Source of the DNA: Bacteroidales bacterium
GTDB taxonomy: Bacteria; Bacteroidota; Bacteroidia; Bacteroidales; UBA932
Direction of reading: 5' to 3'
Assembly: GCA_017619655.1 (NCBI GenBank)
Contig: JAFZRV010000008.1
Span: forward strand, 62,001 to 126,000
Length of the DNA stretch: 64,000 nt
Part shown: positions 54,736-61,849 of the stretch, piece after piece
How the letters are laid out: the number at the start of each line of letters is the position of its first letter
Numbering within the stretch: the stretch's first letter is position 1
Translations under genes and position numbers: made by a program
The notes under the pieces: generated by a model
What the model saw: the letters and a program-made list of their open reading frames with translations, nothing else
What the model was told of the DNA's origin: nothing
Databases searched by the model: none

Positions 54736-55845
54736 TTAATCCGAAAGGATATCCATCAGTTCCGTATTGAACCAGATATACTCTTTTCCGACTTTCTGTT
54801 TGGAAAGAATGCCGGCTGATTCGAATTCTGAGAGATATTTCTTGGCGGTGTTGATGCTTTTGATCTTATCGGAGAGAAGGTTCTTCGGACGGATATATGG
54901 CTGCTCGAACAGCTTGGGCAGTTCGAGACGGGAGACCGACAGGTTGTTGTCGCGAACCAAGCCGTTCGTCTTTTCCATCAGGGCCTGGATGCGATTGATC
55001 TTGTGTGTGGTATATTCCGCTGTCTGAGAAACCGCCTCGAGCATATACAGTATCCAACGCTTCCAGTCCCTGGCGCCCGTGACACTGACAAGATCCTGGT
55101 AATAGTTCTCCTTGTTCTGAAGAATATAGGCACTCATATACAGGATCGGCAAGTCCAGCAGATGCTTCTGGATGAGGTAAAGGATGCACAAGATTCTGCC
55201 GGTTCGTCCATTGCCGTCCCGGAACGGGTGGATGGCTTCAAACTGGTAATGGGCCATGGCCATCTTCAGTAACGGATCGATGGGATAGGCGGCATCGTCG
55301 TTCATGAAGTTGATGAGTTCTGCCATCTTCTTTTCTACAACCCCCCTGCCTCTGGGCGGGGTATAGACCGTGTCGGCCACGAGGGAACCCCAGCCACGCT
55401 TCTTGATGACAATCTCCGCCTGGTAAGGCCGAATTCCGTCACCGGTCTGCTTCACGGCCTGATAAACGCCGATGATGCCATCCAGCGTAATCTTACCTGC
55501 CTGTATGATTTCCTGATAACCCTTCCAAAGCGCTTCCCGATAGTGGAGGATTTCCTTCGCCGGTCCTTCCAGATAATTATCATCCTGGTACGACAAGGAC
55601 TTGTACAGTTCATCATCCGTCGTGAAGATATTCTCGATGGCGCTACTGGCCTTGGCTTCACGGAGAGCGATCGTATTGATAAAGATGGACTGGTTGGGAA
55701 GTTGGGAAGCCAGGCCTTTCAACTCTGCCAGCCGACGGCTGGCCATCATCAACTTATCCATTACCTTCTCATCCAGATATAGCTGAGTCTCAGGAGGAAG
55801 AGGCGGCAATTGGTTGTAGGGTATATGGCGGTCGTAGGGTTCCAT
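54736..55845 (-). CDS. Fic-domain protein (AMPylase type) with inhibitory helix and C-terminal winged helix
   Basis: Fic enzymes transfer AMP (or another nucleotide part) to Ser/Thr/Tyr of targets. The 369-residue protein has the complete motif HPFRDGNGRTGR (about 202-213). An N-terminal class II inhibitory helix SSAIEN (about 68-73) would keep it autoinhibited. The C-terminus (TAKKYLSEFESAGILSKQKVGKEYIWF) looks like a winged-helix DNA-binding domain, so it may regulate itself. ATG at 55845 is preferred over an in-frame TTG at 55866. GC content is visibly lower than that of its neighbours, a sign of transfer. Confidence 0.93.
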   Translation of the reverse strand: MEPYDRHIPYNQLPPLPPETQLYLDEKVMDKLMMASRRLAELKGLASQLPNQSIFINTIALREAKASSAIENIFTTDDELYKSLSYQDDNYLEGPAKEILHYREALWKGYQEIIQAGKITLDGIIGVYQAVKQTGDGIRPYQAEIVIKKRGWGSLVADTVYTPPRGRGVVEKKMAELINFMNDDAAYPIDPLLKMAMAHYQFEAIHPFRDGNGRTGRILCILYLIQKHLLDLPILYMSAYILQNKENYYQDLVSVTGARDWKRWILYMLEAVSQTAEYTTHKINRIQALMEKTNGLVRDNNLSVSRLELPKLFEQPYIRPKNLLSDKIKSINTAKKYLSEFESAGILSKQKVGKEYIWFNTELMDILSD

Positions 55846-55915
55846 TTTTGACAGTTTTATTTTCAACTGTCAAAAATATGAAAATTTTGACAGTTCTGCA
55901 AATACCTGTCAAAAA
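55844..55915. promoter_or_regulatory. Operator array of four TTGACAG half-sites at the Fic gene start
   Basis: ATTTTTGACAGTT (55844-55856) is perfectly inverted at 55865-55877 (13 bp). A second, looser pair is ATTTTGACAGTT (55884-55895) with CTGTCAAAAA (55906-55915). The array covers the start codon edge, the -7 box and the spacer towards -33. It is a strong candidate operator for the Fic winged-helix domain or another repressor. Confidence 0.75.
55871..55878 (-). promoter_or_regulatory. -7 box TATTTTTG of the Fic gene with matching -33 TTTG
   Basis: On the minus strand a TATTTG lies exactly 20 nt upstream of TATTTTTG, the best complete Bacteroidota promoter in the window. The -7 box is embedded in one operator half-site. 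Confidence 0.75.
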
Positions 55916-55990
55916 AACATCGGCTGCCGCCTGGCCGACGCCGAGGCCTGTGCCCATATCGCCCTGCATCTTCTGTAGGGGCAAGGTCAC

Positions 55991-56377
55991 CTATTTCTTT
56001 TTGGAGATCAGCCCGATGAGGGCCATGATCAGCAGGCCCGTCGTGATGCCGAGCAGGTTGGCGTTGAGGTCGGCCGGATCGGTGCAGCGTTCGGGGTTGA
56101 TGCGGGTCTGGAAGGTCTCGAACAGGGTGGCGATGAGATTGGCCACCAGGGTCATCCAGCAGAGGGTGCGCCACCAGGAGCGCTCGCGGAAGGCGAGGGT
56201 GCCCAGGACGGGGAAGGGCAGGAACATCAGGAAGTGCACGCACTTGTCGATGGGGATGCCGAAGATTTCCCGGGGGATGTCGGGGCCGGGATTGAAGCTG
56301 CCGAAGCAGAGCCAGGCGACGGCGGCGATGTACAGCAGGAAGACGAGGGCCCAGATGATCCGGGTATTGAATTTCAT
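55991..56377 (-). CDS. VanZ-like membrane protein
   Basis: The 128-residue protein has four hydrophobic helices and the VanZ pattern DKCVHFLMFLPFPVLG (about 44-59) and LFETFQTRINPERCTDPADL (about 85-104). VanZ-like proteins affect envelope and teicoplanin sensitivity in other bacteria; the role here is unknown. Its ATG follows the HAD gene stop by 1 nt. The 145 bp between its stop and the Fic start hold a short GC-rich piece (55916-55990) with no recognised gene, plus the Fic operator. Confidence 0.9.
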   Translation of the reverse strand: MKFNTRIIWALVFLLYIAAVAWLCFGSFNPGPDIPREIFGIPIDKCVHFLMFLPFPVLGTLAFRERSWWRTLCWMTLVANLIATLFETFQTRINPERCTDPADLNANLLGITTGLLIMALIGLISKKK

Positions 56378-56378
56378 G

Positions 56379-57227
56379 TTATTTTCTGCGGTTTTTGCGT
56401 TGTAAGGTCTGGAAGTCGTTTTCGGCCTTGATCTTGTCGATGATGGTGGTCACGACTTCGTACATCTGGCCGCCGATGCGGTAGTCGGCCTCGCAGATGA
56501 AGTTGACGCGGTCCTGTTTCAGGAGGGTGCGGGCCGTGTCGATCTTGTGCTGGTTACGGGGATCGTACACGGCGATGGAATTGCCGCCGAACATCTTGAC
56601 GATCTTCATGCAGGGGATGTCGGTGGTGCCGTCGCCGAAATAGATCATGTGGCTGAAAGGGATGGGTTTCTCGTCTTCCTTCTGGCTGTCGTTGACCTTG
56701 GTGTTGTCGCTGATGTCCATGATGCCTTTGGCGATCTTGAAAAGGAACTGGGTCTTGCCGGTGTAGTCGACGGCGACGGCGGGCCAGACGGCGACGCCGT
56801 TTTCGTCGTACCAGAAGGAGCAGGCGAAGATTTTCTTGAACTCATGGGCGATACTCGTGCCTTCGATGAGCTCCGTCTGGCCGGAGGAGTTGATGTAGTG
56901 TTCGATCACCACGCCGTGCCGGCGGCCGTATTCGTTGATGAGGGAAAACCAGTGGTGGACGCCTTCATAGAGTTCGATGTGCCGGCCGAAGGAGACGAAG
57001 GAGTCGCGGGTCAGGGAGATGCCTTTTTTTCGGGCCTCGTCGATCATGAGTTTCATGTACGAGAGGATGCTGCTGACTTCCTGCCCTTCGGGCACCTGGT
57101 TGCTCTTGCTCCAGAATTCCTCGGGGGTCTGTCCGATGGCCTGGATGAAGCCGAACTCCTGCATGTTGCCGGGGGAGAGGGTCCCGTCGAAGTCGTAGAT
57201 GAGGGCGATGGTGGGTTGTTTCTTCAT
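56379..57227 (-). CDS. HAD-superfamily phosphatase
   Basis: The 282-residue protein has HAD motif I (IYDFDGTLSPGN, about 9-20), a Ser/Thr motif II candidate (HYINSSGQTELI) and motif IV in YFGDGTTDIPCM. All catalytic Asp residues are present, so it is probably an active phosphohydrolase of unknown substrate. ATG at 57227 lies 6 nt past a -7 box. It forms a two-gene unit with vanZ and diverges from the ABC-F gene. Confidence 0.9.
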   Translation of the reverse strand: MKKQPTIALIYDFDGTLSPGNMQEFGFIQAIGQTPEEFWSKSNQVPEGQEVSSILSYMKLMIDEARKKGISLTRDSFVSFGRHIELYEGVHHWFSLINEYGRRHGVVIEHYINSSGQTELIEGTSIAHEFKKIFACSFWYDENGVAVWPAVAVDYTGKTQFLFKIAKGIMDISDNTKVNDSQKEDEKPIPFSHMIYFGDGTTDIPCMKIVKMFGGNSIAVYDPRNQHKIDTARTLLKQDRVNFICEADYRIGGQMYEVVTTIIDKIKAENDFQTLQRKNRRK

Positions 57228-57233
57228 AACGCG

Positions 57234-57261
57234 CAAAGATACGAAAATAAGCGTAACTTTG
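57234..57261. promoter_or_regulatory. Divergent near-leaderless promoter pair
   Basis: Minus-strand TATCTTTG (57241 to 57234) ends 6 nt before the HAD ATG. Plus-strand TAACTTTG (57254-57261) ends 7 nt before the ABC-F ATG. The boxes are 12 bp apart, so both transcripts should start at or next to their start codons. Confidence 0.7.
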
Positions 57262-57268
57262 CCCTGTC

Positions 57269-59224
57269 ATGGCTTCATACCTGCAGATTGAGAACATTTC
57301 CAAGTCGTACGGGCCGAAGGTGCTGTTCGACCACATCGGCTTCAACGTGAACGAAGGCGACAAGATTGCGCTGATCGCGCCCAACGGCACGGGCAAGACC
57401 TCCCTCATGCGCATCCTGGCCGGCAAGGACAAATCCGACTCCGGCGGCAAGATCACCTTCCTCCAGGAGATCCGCATCGCCTTTCTCGAGCAGGACTACG
57501 ACTACGACCCCGAAGCCACGCTGCTCGACCAGGTCCTCGGCGGCAGCTCAGCCTTCCTGGAGCCCCTGGATGCGGAAGGACGTTTTGCATACGAGCACCG
57601 TATCGTCCGCATCCTCACCGAGTTCGGCCTGCGTCCCGACCAGCGGATGAAAGAGCTCTCCGGCGGCGAAGTCAAGCGCGTCGCCATCACCCAGGTCCTC
57701 GCGCCCGAAGCCGACTTCCTGATCCTCGACGAACCGACGAACCACTTGGACGTTGACGCCATCGAATACCTCGAGAACTACCTTCGCCGCTCCCGATGCA
57801 CCCTCTTCATGGTTACCCACGACCGGTACTTCCTCGACCGGGTCTGCAACATCGTCATGGAACTGGACCATGGCCAGGTCTACGTCTACAAGGGTGATTA
57901 TGAGAACTATCTGGAGAAGCGCGCCGAGCGCATCGCCAACTATAACGCCGAGACCGACAAGGTACGCAACCTCCTGCGCCGCGAGCTCGAATGGATGCAT
58001 GCCACGCCGTGTGCCCGCACAGGCAAGGCCAAGTACCGGAAACAGGCCTTCTGGGAACTGAAGGACCGGGCCGAACAGGTCCACACGGTCCGCCAGATTA
58101 CGATGGAAGCCCTTGAAGGCGCCACCCGCCTGGGCACGAAGATCATCGACTGCTATGATGTGTCATTCGGATATGGCGAGGTGCCCGGTCAAGCCGGGCA
58201 TAAAGAGCAACATGCCGAATGGCCGAAAAGCGGAACAGAGCGGGTGGTATCGCGTTCGACGCAGCTTTTTCGCGAGGAGAACGCGATACCAGAGCGAAGC
58301 GGCGCGTTAATCAAGGACTTTACGTATAAGTTCCAACGATACGACAGAATCGGCATTGTCGGAAGGAACGGCATTGGAAAAAGTACGTTTATCGACCTGC
58401 TGACCGGAGCGCTGGAACCGACGTCCGGCCGCATCGAAAGGGGAGAGTCCCTCAAGATCGGCTACTACCGGCAGGACGGCATCCAGTTCGACGAAAACCA
58501 GACCGTCCTCGAAACCGTCGGCAACCTCGGCCTCCTCAACCAGTTCCTGTTCCCCCACGACATGCTCAACAACCCCGTGTCGAAACTCTCCGGCGGCGAA
58601 CGGCGGCGACTCTACCTGCTGACCATCCTCATGCAGCAGCCCAACCTGCTCATCCTCGACGAACCCACCAACGACCTCGATATCGTCACCCTCAACATCC
58701 TCGAAGAATACCTGCTGGACTTTAAAGGCAGCCTCCTCGTCGTCTCCCACGACCGCCACTTCCTCGACCGCGTCGTCGACCACCTCCTGGTCTTCTGCGG
58801 CAACGGCCAGATCAAAGACTTCGTCGGCGGTTACACCGAATACCGCTCCTTCATCAAAGACTACGAAGCCGAACAAAAGAAAAAACAAGACGATAAGCGA
58901 AGCGGAGCGGGTGGTGTCCGGCGCAGCGACCTTTTTTCGGGAGCAAGACGGACACCAGAGCTCAGCGGAGCGATAAACGATGAGATTCCGGGTCAAGCCC
59001 GGAATGACGGGAGAAAGAAAAAACTGTCGTATAAGGAGCAGCGCGAATTCGAAGCCCTCGAGACAGAACTCGAACGCCTCAACGCCGAGAAAGCCCGTAT
59101 CGAAGAACTCCTTTCCACCGGCACCGCCCCCTATGACCAAATCCGCACCGCCTCCGAGCGCTATGAAGCCCTCAAGGCAGAATTGGACGCCAAGGAAACC
59201 CGCTGGCTCGAACTGAGCCTGTAA
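57269..59224 (+). CDS. ABC-F ATPase (Uup/EttA type) with two in-frame repeat insertions
   Basis: ABC-F proteins act on ribosomes rather than in transport. The 651-residue product has two ABC domains: Walker A PNGTGKTS (about 36-43) and LSGGEVKR (about 130), then GRNGIGKST (about 367) and LSGGERRR. A C-terminal coiled coil follows (about 585-651). There are no membrane segments. Residues about 304-347, near the start of ABC2, and about 541-580, before the coiled coil, are encoded by palindromic repeats (copies D and E with their companions). Both inserts keep the frame and lack stops, so the protein is probably made with foreign loops. Confidence 0.95.
   Translation: MASYLQIENISKSYGPKVLFDHIGFNVNEGDKIALIAPNGTGKTSLMRILAGKDKSDSGGKITFLQEIRIAFLEQDYDYDPEATLLDQVLGGSSAFLEPLDAEGRFAYEHRIVRILTEFGLRPDQRMKELSGGEVKRVAITQVLAPEADFLILDEPTNHLDVDAIEYLENYLRRSRCTLFMVTHDRYFLDRVCNIVMELDHGQVYVYKGDYENYLEKRAERIANYNAETDKVRNLLRRELEWMHATPCARTGKAKYRKQAFWELKDRAEQVHTVRQITMEALEGATRLGTKIIDCYDVSFGYGEVPGQAGHKEQHAEWPKSGTERVVSRSTQLFREENAIPERSGALIKDFTYKFQRYDRIGIVGRNGIGKSTFIDLLTGALEPTSGRIERGESLKIGYYRQDGIQFDENQTVLETVGNLGLLNQFLFPHDMLNNPVSKLSGGERRRLYLLTILMQQPNLLILDEPTNDLDIVTLNILEEYLLDFKGSLLVVSHDRHFLDRVVDHLLVFCGNGQIKDFVGGYTEYRSFIKDYEAEQKKKQDDKRSGAGGVRRSDLFSGARRTPELSGAINDEIPGQARNDGRKKKLSYKEQREFEALETELERLNAEKARIEELLSTGTAPYDQIRTASERYEALKAELDAKETRWLELSL
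58183..58199. repeat. Short palindrome inside the ABC-F gene
   Basis: GCCCGG-TCA-AGCCGGGC-type palindrome. It is akin to the second palindrome at 58985-59005; both have a TCAAG core between GC-rich arms and each lies next to a GGGTGG/CCAGAG element. Confidence 0.6.
58236..58304 (+). repeat. Covarying palindromic repeat, copy D, in frame inside the ABC-F gene
   Basis: Perfect 13-bp arms TGGTATCGCGTTC (58245-58257) and GAACGCGATACCA (58279-58291) enclose a 21-nt loop with CTTTTTCGCGAGG. Flanks are GAGCGGG on the left and GAGCGAAGCGGCGC on the right. It is translated as part of the ABC-F protein (ending IPERSGAL). Confidence 0.88.
58893..58976 (+). repeat. Covarying palindromic repeat, copy E, in frame inside the ABC-F gene
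   Basis: Perfect 9-bp arms TGGTGTCCG (58912-58920) and CGGACACCA (58949-58957) enclose a 28-nt loop nearly identical to that of copy B. The right flank is GAGCTCAGCGGAGCGAT. Translation gives a Gly/Arg/Ser-rich insert ending TPELSGA. Confidence 0.88.
58985..59005. repeat. ATTCCGGG-type palindrome inside the ABC-F gene
   Basis: ATTCCGGG and CCCGGAAT form an 8-bp stem around TCAAG. This palindrome type recurs in many unrelated bacterial genomes. It is fused to copy E and is translated in frame. Confidence 0.7.
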
Positions 59225-59227
59225 AAA

Positions 59228-60070
59228 CTACCGGACCACCTGCGTGAAAACAGGAGCCTCGCCCTCGAGCGCCGTCACATAGACCTTCATCTCGCGCATC
59301 GGCGGCATCTTCGCGTCAGGAGTGGCACCCTCGCGCGGCTGCGGAACAGCCGTGAACAGATACTCCATGCCGCCCGGGACCTTCCGCGAGCCGACGGAGG
59401 AAGCCTGGACACCGCCCATCATCGGGTAGTCCTTCACGGCCGCCTCGAAAATGGCAGCCTCTTCTTCCGTGACAGGCTGCTGCTCAGAGAAATCTCCCAG
59501 CTTTTCGAACGTTCCTTCCAGGAAACCGTGCTCTTTCAGGAAACGGTCGATCTCGGCCGGAACCGCATCCAGACGGGCGGCACGGACGCCGTAGCCAGGC
59601 AGCAGGATCGCCTCGGGTTGCTTCGCCTCGAGGTCCTTCACGCTCGAATCCAGGCCGCCGCTGCCGAACGTGCAGAAGGGGACGACCTTCTTGCCGCTCA
59701 GGTCCACCTCGTTGAGCCAGGCTGCCACCGGCGGTGCGTAGGTGCCGAACCAGATGGGATAGCCCAGGAAGATGATGTCGTACTTCGTGATGTCCGCAGC
59801 GATCGGATTGCACGCAGGGACGGTCCCGGCTTCGCGTTCCTGCAGGCAACGGTCGATGGTCTCCCTGTAAGAACCGTCATACGGAACGGCAGCCTCGATG
59901 GCTTCGACGTCGGCGCCCAGCCGGGCGACGATCTCATCGGCGACGACCTTCGTGTTGCCGGTCTGGGAATAATAGAGCACGAGCACCTTCGGCGCCTCTT
60001 TCTTCTGGCCGCAGGAAACCGCGGCGACGACGACCGCGAGCGCGGCCAGCATCCATTTCATCGTTTTCAT
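59228..60070 (-). CDS. Lipoprotein-anchored flavodoxin
   Basis: The 280-residue product has a lipoprotein signal (lipobox VAAVSC near residue 20) followed at once by a flavodoxin domain (about 28-185). The FMN phosphate loop is YYSQTGNTK, and YPIWFGTYAPP and FCTFGSGG form the isoalloxazine loops. A C-terminal segment of about 90 residues has no recognised family. Flavodoxins are usually cytoplasmic, so anchoring in the envelope is unusual. Starts at 60076 and 60070 are both ATG; 60070 gives the better signal. The gene converges on the ABC-F gene. Confidence 0.9.
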   Translation of the reverse strand: MKTMKWMLAALAVVVAAVSCGQKKEAPKVLVLYYSQTGNTKVVADEIVARLGADVEAIEAAVPYDGSYRETIDRCLQEREAGTVPACNPIAADITKYDIIFLGYPIWFGTYAPPVAAWLNEVDLSGKKVVPFCTFGSGGLDSSVKDLEAKQPEAILLPGYGVRAARLDAVPAEIDRFLKEHGFLEGTFEKLGDFSEQQPVTEEEAAIFEAAVKDYPMMGGVQASSVGSRKVPGGMEYLFTAVPQPREGATPDAKMPPMREMKVYVTALEGEAPVFTQVVR

Positions 60071-60099
60071 ATGCATGTGTTTAAGAAGATTCGATGACA

Positions 60100-60127
60100 C
60101 AAAGATACGCTAAAAATCCTATCTTTG
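60100..60127. promoter_or_regulatory. Divergent promoters of the flavodoxin and umuDC
   Basis: Minus-strand TATCTTTG (60107 to 60100) is 29 nt before the flavodoxin ATG. Plus-strand TATCTTTG (60120-60127) ends 4 nt before the umuD ATG. No LexA-type inverted repeat is visible. Confidence 0.65.
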
Positions 60128-60131
60128 CAGT

Positions 60132-60551
60132 ATGCAACCCCATCCGATTTCAGATTCCGATTCGTTCGAGAGCATCCTGGTCGGCGCGATCAAGGCGGGC
60201 TTCCCGTCGCCGGCCGAAGAACTGCGCGAAAAGCTCGACCTGGTCAAGCTGCTGGTGCGGCACTCTGCGTCCACCTTTTTCTTCCAGGTGGACGGCGTAT
60301 CCATGGTCGACGCCGACATGGACGAAGGCGACATCCTGATCGTGGACCGGGCCGTGGACCCGTACAACGACTGCAAGGCCGTGTGCTTCATCGACGGGGA
60401 ATTCACGGTCAAGCGCGTGGCCATCGGCAGTGAAGGCGCCGTGCTGCTGCCCTGCAACGAACGCAATACGAAGTTCAAGCCCATTCCGGTCGGCCCCGAC
60501 AACGACTTCGTTATCTGGGGCGTGGTGACCTACATCATCAAGAAAGCCTAG
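60132..60551 (+). CDS. umuD: UmuD-like S24 peptidase (LexA-fold, no DNA-binding domain)
   Basis: The 139-residue protein has the S24 catalytic Ser in VDGVSMVDADMDEGD (about 54-68) and Lys in FTVKRV (about 94-99). A cleavage-site-like AGFPSPAEE (about 21-29) lies near the N-terminus. There is no helix-turn-helix, so it is the UmuD accessory subunit rather than LexA. It is followed after 2 nt by umuC. Confidence 0.94.
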   Translation: MQPHPISDSDSFESILVGAIKAGFPSPAEELREKLDLVKLLVRHSASTFFFQVDGVSMVDADMDEGDILIVDRAVDPYNDCKAVCFIDGEFTVKRVAIGSEGAVLLPCNERNTKFKPIPVGPDNDFVIWGVVTYIIKKA

Positions 60552-60553
60552 CC

Positions 60554-61819
60554 GTGTTCGCCCTGGCCGACTGCAACAATTTCTTCGCTTCGTGCGAACG
60601 GGTGTTCCGTCCCGACCTGGAAGGAAAGCCCGTCATCGTGCTGAGCAACAACGACGGCTGCGCCGTGGCCCGGAGCAACGAGGCCAAGGCGCTGGGCATT
60701 CCCATGGGTGCCCCGCTCTTCAAGATCCGCGACATCGTGGAGAAAAACCACGTGGCGGTGTTCTCGTCGAATTTCGCCCTGTACGGCGACATGTCGCGCC
60801 GGGTGCAGGAAGTGCTGCGGAGCTTCGCCCCTTCGGTCGAACAGTATTCCATCGACGAGTCGTTCCTGGACCTGCGCGGCGTGGAGAAAGAGGACATGGC
60901 GGCTTTTGCGCGCGACATCTCGCGGACCTGCCGCAAGCTGACCGGCATCCCCGTGTCGGTGGGTGTCGCGCCCACCAAAACCCTGGCCAAGATCGCCTCG
61001 AAGCTCTGCAAGCAGTATCCCCGGCTGCAGGGCGGCTGCTACATGCACCGTCCGCAGGATATCGAGAAAGTGCTGCGGCGCTTTCCCGCAGCGGACGTGT
61101 GGGGCATAGGCCGGCGCTCCGTGAAGAAGCTCGCGCTGCTGGGCGTGACCACGGCGTGGGATTTCGTCCAGCTCAGGGAATACGACGTGCGCAAGCAGTT
61201 CGCGCTGCCCGGCTGGCGCACCTGGAAAGAACTGCAGGGCGTCCCCTGCGTGGAATTTGAAGATTATATCGAACCCAAGCAGAGCATCTGCGTGTCGCGG
61301 AGTTTCGCCCGGGAAATCCGGGAGGTGGGGGAGTTGTGCGGTCAGGTGGCCACCTTCGCCGAGTCGGCCGTGAGCAAGCTGCGGCGGCAGGGCTCGCTGG
61401 CCTTCGAGATGGCGGCCTTCGCTATGACCAACCGCTTCCACGAAGACGACCCGCAGACCTTCGCCAGCCAGCTGGTGCTTTTTCCTGACGGCACGGACGA
61501 CCATGCCGCCGTGGTCATGGCCGCCGCCGACGCCGTCCGCACCTTCTTCAATCCGCGCTACGGCTACAAGAAGGCCGGGGTGGTCTTTACGCGCATCGCC
61601 CAGAAAGAAGGGCACACGCGTTCGCTGTTCCGCGACGCCGAAGCCGACGCGCGGGACGAGCGCCTGTCCCGGGCCCTCGATACCATTTCCGCCACCTATG
61701 GCCCCGGCACGGTGCTCTTCGGCATTCAGGGCGACGGCAAGGTGCAGAGCGCCCGCGAGCAGCAGTCTCCCCGCCGCACCACCCGCTGGAGCGAGATTCC
61801 GCACGTGACGGTGAAATGA
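60554..61819 (+). CDS. umuC: UmuC-type Y-family DNA polymerase V subunit
   Basis: UmuC copies damaged DNA in SOS mutagenesis. The 421-residue product starts at GTG (FALADCNNFFASCERVF) and keeps the catalytic acidic motif YSIDESFLDL (about 97-106) and SNNDGCAVARS. The C-terminal little-finger and UmuC-type tail are present, full length for the family. It forms a two-gene operon with umuD. Confidence 0.95.
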   Translation: MFALADCNNFFASCERVFRPDLEGKPVIVLSNNDGCAVARSNEAKALGIPMGAPLFKIRDIVEKNHVAVFSSNFALYGDMSRRVQEVLRSFAPSVEQYSIDESFLDLRGVEKEDMAAFARDISRTCRKLTGIPVSVGVAPTKTLAKIASKLCKQYPRLQGGCYMHRPQDIEKVLRRFPAADVWGIGRRSVKKLALLGVTTAWDFVQLREYDVRKQFALPGWRTWKELQGVPCVEFEDYIEPKQSICVSRSFAREIREVGELCGQVATFAESAVSKLRRQGSLAFEMAAFAMTNRFHEDDPQTFASQLVLFPDGTDDHAAVVMAAADAVRTFFNPRYGYKKAGVVFTRIAQKEGHTRSLFRDAEADARDERLSRALDTISATYGPGTVLFGIQGDGKVQSAREQQSPRRTTRWSEIPHVTVK

Positions 61820-61834
61820 TCCGCCCTTTTTTCG

Positions 61835-61842
61835 TATCTTTG
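61835..61842 (+). promoter_or_regulatory. -7 promoter box TATCTTTG, 7 nt before the trmO ATG
   Basis: A TAnnTTTG match in the 30-bp umuC-trmO gap that leaves almost no leader. Confidence 0.6.
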
Positions 61843-61849
61843 TCCGATT

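Noticed and set aside
55916-55990. Short GC-rich minus-strand frame between VanZ and Fic (PLQKMQGDMGTGLGVG region)
   Set aside because: It reads a little like coding sequence but runs into the Fic operator, has no recognisable family and no start signal; possibly a gene remnant, not listed as a gene.
5721-58976. CRISPR array or insertion sequence as the source of the repeats
   Set aside because: Copies are single and kilobases apart, with no regular spacers, no transposase frame and no clear target-site duplication.
60100-60131. LexA/SOS box in front of umuDC
   Set aside because: No convincing inverted repeat was found; the only signals are the two TATCTTTG boxes.
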